Assembly (NCBI GenBank): GCA_009801015.1
Contig: VHZZ01000312.1
Span: 33,952-58,357, forward strand
Length of the DNA stretch: 24,406 bases
Origin: Silene noctiflora
Lineage: Eukaryota; Streptophyta; Magnoliopsida; Caryophyllales; Caryophyllaceae
Direction of reading: 5' to 3'
The notes under the pieces were generated by a model. That model searched no databases, was not told the DNA's origin, and was given only the letters and a program-made list of their open reading frames with translations. The position numbers and the translations under genes are program-made. The stretch's first letter is position 1; every line of letters starts with the position of its first letter. Shown here in pieces: positions 11,801-17,800 of this stretch.

Positions 11801-14800
11801 AGGGCCTTGGGGGTCCAAAACTTCAGTTTTATAGGGAAGCTCAGTTTAAATCCGTGATGGCTCCAAAGAAAAATTCACGATACGAACAAAAGTCGAACAA
11901 CATGGCAGTATGACTCAGTTGGAACCCACCAGGCAACCTAAACATCCATGATTGTACTACAGGTCTCCAGAACCCCTCATCATTGCTATCATCAGTCATC
12001 ACTACTTTAATGTCTCGGAAGAGGCTCCTGGTCCTAGTGGGGGAAGGGTGTTAAATGTTCATGGAGAAAGGCAAAGAGCCATTTGTAGAACTGGTTAAGG
12101 CTCTAAACTAAATAGGGAATAATCATTGAAATCCACTCCCAAACACAGCCTTTATATGAGAAAAGCTAGCACATCAGAGAAACCAGTGCTACTGCTGTTA
12201 CACATGCCGCATAGTTAAAAGTGGATGATCATCTACTATTCCATACCCCCTCCTGAACACAATCCGTTAAGGAGAAAAGCTGACATGTCAAAAAAAACCA
12301 GTGCTACTGTTTTTACATGAGAAGGTAATTACCTAGATTCCATAATGCATCTAGAAATATGACCACTGACCTGTGTTGAGTCTGCCTTATTTGGGGTTGA
12401 ACCATACAATGAAAGATCTTCACTACCAAATAAGTCTTGCAAAGCATCAGAAGATGAGCGTCTTAGCCTTTTTGTCGATGGTGCATCACCTTCAATATCA
12501 GCAACCTGTTCAGAGAATAATCTTTTACACCTGCTGGATTCAAAATCGTATCTTGATTCCAGAACTTAATAGCTTCTAGCCAAGATAAATTGTGCAGCCA
12601 GAAAAACAAGCAAACAAGATGTAAAATGGGTTCAGAGTGTAATGGAAAGATCAACCGTTAGATAGTAATCGCTCTTTTTTACTTGGTTGTTAACAATTTG
12701 GTTTCAAAGTCGTTTAGGAGTAGAAACAAGGTGCAAGTGGATGGAAAAAAAAAGCCATTTCATGACACTCAATTGTCAAATATAGACTCCAATGCAACCC
12801 CAAATAGGAAAGCGTACGAACCCATTAGAAAAGAGATAATAGCACACATAGAAAAAAATTGGAGAAAATAGAAAATCGCTCAAGCCTTTGAATTACCTCT
12901 TCCTTAGAAGCAGACGAAGAGACTGTGGCCACAGTCCCAGAAGAATACTGAACAAGCATACTATCCCCCAGGCGACTACCTAAAAAGAACAGGGAGCTTC
13001 CAACTGTAGTGATACCCTGCAATACAATCAGCCTTATGCTAAATTTAATACGACTAATTTCCATACGACTAAAAATATCAAGTTTAAAACAGAAATTGTG
13101 ACAATATGTGAAGCTAACCGATGTAAGAACAGAAGCTCGGGATTTCACAAGATCAAGCCTCTGCACAACCCTACACAAAATATCCAAAATCATAAAATAC
13201 AAAAGAGGTATGACATGCAACTAACAACTACATGGCAGAATTTTCTATTAAGTAGAGTTAAAGATGCATAGTACTATTAAGCAAAAACCAAAAAATTGAT
13301 CCTTTGATTCATTCAAAAAAAACGAACTAATCTGGTATTTCGTAAAGAAATTATAATCATGTTTCACGGTACTAAAATGTATATAGAGCAGTATTCTAGT
13401 GACAGCAAAAATTGCTTTAACAATTATTAGATTGTGCACCGTATGAACCCAGTAAAAAAGGAAAGAAAATATCAAGCCTTAGACTACAATGCATAATGCA
13501 AAACGTGCATCAATAGAAAATCAGTTCCTCGAACTTTTCGTGAGTACCATTTGATCCTGCAATGCTCCCTAGCAGAGGATTTACCAAGAATTGTAGAATT
13601 ATTGTGGGTTGAGGATGAAAAGAATATTGTTGTATGAACTATAAAGCACTCCAAATGAGAAGTCATGGCAATTTTGAAGCAGAAATCAATACCAACCTTC
13701 CATCATAAACTAGTGTCAGTAGCAATAATTCTCCAGATTTGGTCGACAGCATGGCAACATCATTAGCTAGCCAAGTGGCATGAGCAGCATCAAGTTCCAC
13801 ATTGAAGCTTGACCTTAGCATCTCTTGACTGAAGGCACAAAACAAACAACGGGATAAAAATCTTCATAAAACAAGGAATGGGTCACAGAGATCTTAGAGG
13901 TTTTTTATAGGACAAGTAGAGAGCTTAGAGCAAATTGTAATACTTTTGTGTGTGTGTGTGTGTGTGTGGTGGTGGTGGTGGGTGGGTGGGAGGGGGGTGT
14001 CCAGCAACTTAATGCAGTCCATATTCAAGAGTTAACCCGAGGAGGAAAAAAATAGAATCAGAAAATACCTGCCATCGGCAGAAGTAGCGTAATTGTTCAC
14101 AGCCAAAGAACATGACATTGACTGCAAAGTAAAAACATTAGTAGATGTTGCACCAAAGAGAAGCTTGCATTATTTTGCAAGATTCAGAAATACTCATGAA
14201 CACAAGATGAAATACCTGGCTGTGATAATGAATAGCATTAGCGCAAATCACAAGAACACCACCGATTGGAGAAGGGACTGCAAGTAGCTTGTAAGCATCA
14301 TGGGGAAGGTTCTGGTACCAAATGTAGCAAGACAAGAGTATCGTAAGACAACGGGAATGCAAGGATAAAGAAGGTAACGATGAAGCGTAAGATGGTGGAT
14401 CATACAAGTTAACAATGGTAAAAAAAACAGTTCATATCTAAAAATCTGCAAAATTTGAAAAACCGTGATTCCAGAAAATAGGCCAAAAAGGAACATGTGT
14501 AAAGAATAACAGGGAGTAGATGAGAGTGTGAGACTTTATTAGTGTCTTTTGACATACTCCTTCCTTCAAAATGTATAATTTGTCACAGGCACGAGTTCTT
14601 AGGAGAGTAAATGGGGTTAGCCCAGTTTGAAGGACAAATTACATGGGAGATGCCTTCACATGGGTACTTTTGAGTTCAAAATTGAAGGCTATATCAATCA
14701 ATGGACACGGGTAGGTTTGTCTGTTCAAGTACAAATAAGGCTTGAAGAACAACACATATCCAGTAGATTTACAGCTCTATTAGCCAAATGTCACCACCAG

Positions 14801-17800
14801 TCAAATCCAAAACCACCACATAGACCTTATCCCTAAACCCTATAGCCCACATGTAGCCACCACTTAAACCATAAACTATCATGGACACAACGCAGCTACC
14901 ACAACTACCGCCCTGAAGTCCTGACCCCATAACCGATGGTGTCAACCGAACTACCAGACTCAGCTGAAGCTATTAACCTACCAGAAACACCATCACTACT
15001 GTATCATCCTCCCTCATGACATGTAGCTACAGAACCGTAAGCCCAATGAGTGCCACAGTGCTTACTCAACGACCTTCACTTACCCAGGACACCTCAGTCC
15101 TCATGGTCCTTCCCTCCTGCATCATCTACATTCCCACAAATGCCCCCATGTCGAGTTGGATAACAAAGTAGTAGCTGGGATAGGGGAGAAAAAATGTATA
15201 TAAGAGATGAAGACCCTTCCCAATAGAAAGACCTGTTTTTCTTAAGTTAAGAAACAGCATCCACAAGTTGATCCAGGCCTCACAGACTTGCCTAAAAAAA
15301 ACGAAATACAATGCAGTACTAAAGCATCCAATAAAGCAATCACCAAACAGCTATAAACCTAAATAAAGTATTAAACATCCAATCTTCAACCTTAAAGCCT
15401 ATCCTATTTTTCATAACCATAAAATGCCACCGATTTGAAACCACTGAAAGCCATATCGCAAAGCGCAAAACTTACCATAGCAGACCAGATAATGGGATGC
15501 TGCTTCATAGTTGTGTTGATGCTAAGGGCTGAGAGCATGCAGGTGTGGTGCTTCCAGGAGATCCTCCCTGCCCAAGTAAGCTCTCGTTCATGAAGAACCA
15601 CCAACACTGGCTCAATATACCCTGAAAACCCAATACATTCATATGACGGGACTTTATTTATAAAACAAAACTATGAATGCCTACGATATAAGCAACAAAG
15701 CATATTATCTCAACACCATGAAAACTCACAGACTTAAAGCTACGATGTAAGTGAAGCTGTTGTTATTGCAAGAAGTAATTCTTTGTTATTACAGGTGCTA
15801 CAATAACATAAAATGGAATGTTCATGCAACAATAAAAGTGAGAATGCAAATTATATGAACTCTGTCCATGAAATATACTACTTGTTTCTGATCATCCAAC
15901 TTACTATTCCCATTCCTAGTTTAATAGACAATCACTTTCACTCTCTCACTGGACCTTTCTCTGTGAGAGTAAATAGTTCATATTTCCATTTGTAACATAT
16001 GCAACACTGTCATAGGGGCTGGGGCTTTTCAATTGAATCCTTATAAACTTATATAAAAAGATAAATGAGATTTATCTTTCTAATGGAAATTGGAAATATT
16101 ATCTGATCATGTCTATATATCAAATAATTAACACAGGAAAAATGTCTCACCAATAAAAAAAGATTAAACATACAGATTTCAACATTGACACAAATACCAT
16201 CACAACAAAATGGTCCGAAAGCAAGGGTGTCACATAACATTAGTAAGAAGCAGAATTCTTTTTCAAATATATTATATATAAATTTATTAATAAAGCAAGA
16301 AAAAATTTACAACCAAAACTAATCATGGGATTGTAGTATTGTACCACCAAATTACATCAAAGAATCTCCAGATCTTACCGTGAACATATACAAAATCTTT
16401 GACATGTTTTATGTCCAAGTCCCTTAGATTGATCATGTACGATGAGTCAACACGAGCAGAAGCAGCACCTCCATAATTAAAACTTTCGTCCTCCCCGGCA
16501 AAACCACTACCGGCCTGTACCAACATTGTAGAATGACAAACACGTGTGAATTAATACACAACCACAAGAAGAAACTAAAAAATAAGTTGTACTCCCTCCA
16601 TTTTCCTATTTTCTTCTCATTTGCTTTTTGGAAGTCCGTAAATATATTACAGAATAAAAATATTATATATATAAAACTAAAATATATACATTTATTATCG
16701 AACCATCTTTCACAAAATTATATTTTCGACCAAAAAAAGTACGTAACATTTACTTGCCGGAAATTACGGTCAAAGTACTGTCTTAGAGACTGTGAAAAGA
16801 AAATGGGAAGAAAAGAAAAAATAGAGTGAGTACAAGAAAAGATGGGGCGTTAAATAGCAGTAAATATGGTTTTAAATCAAGTCTAAGAAGCAGTAAATAA
16901 CTAAATATGGTTTAGAACTTTAAATCCTAGTACAAAGTTACTTAGACACCGACACTATTAAGTCAAGTCAAGGAAGCAGTATAGAAAATTGTGACAATTC
17001 GAAAAAGAGACCTGAACAGTCTTAAGTATTATCATTTGCAGATCATAAACAAGAACTCCGCCGCACCTGCCTTGAGGATCAACCTTTACCAAGGGACCCC
17101 TGGCAAACGACTCCCTTCCCCTTTTTAGATGAAGCCAATCTGAACCCTCAAAACAATGCAATGAACTGACAGAAAAGCACAAATCATTAGAGACAATAGT
17201 TGCTACACTTAAAAAACCAATACGACAAAAACACTACACTAGTTATCTCAAAGCCTCCTGTCTATGGTGAGATAAGGAGGGTCACATGTATGCAACCTGA
17301 CCTCTAAATTGAAAAGATAGAGGTTTAAAATGATCTGTAACTAAAATTGGATTGACTGATTGCTATTTCACAATATAAGCGCAAATAGTTTAGTGAATAA
17401 TATGGCCTTTTCCATCACATGTTGGAATTTGTGAAAGAAATCCTCTTTATACTAAGAGAATAAGAATTCTTACAAGTTTTCCCTCCAAAATGAATTTCCT
17501 TGAATACGGAAATCAATGAGACTCTGTTTCATTGAATACTATCTTTTCATTAAAATATAATCTTCTGATGAAACTCTATTATTTTCATTAAAACTCTAAA
17601 TTATAATCTTTTAATTAAAATAAAAAAAATGAAATAAATCTATAAACTATAAATTGTTAAATCTTTTATCAGTGCCTTTATTACTTATCACGGAATTACT
17701 TGAAACATACTTACTCTGTATAAAACAAAAATATAAAGTGATATTATTATCTTCGCCGGAAAAAAAAAAATAAACAATTTCAGAAAATTTATAAAATATA

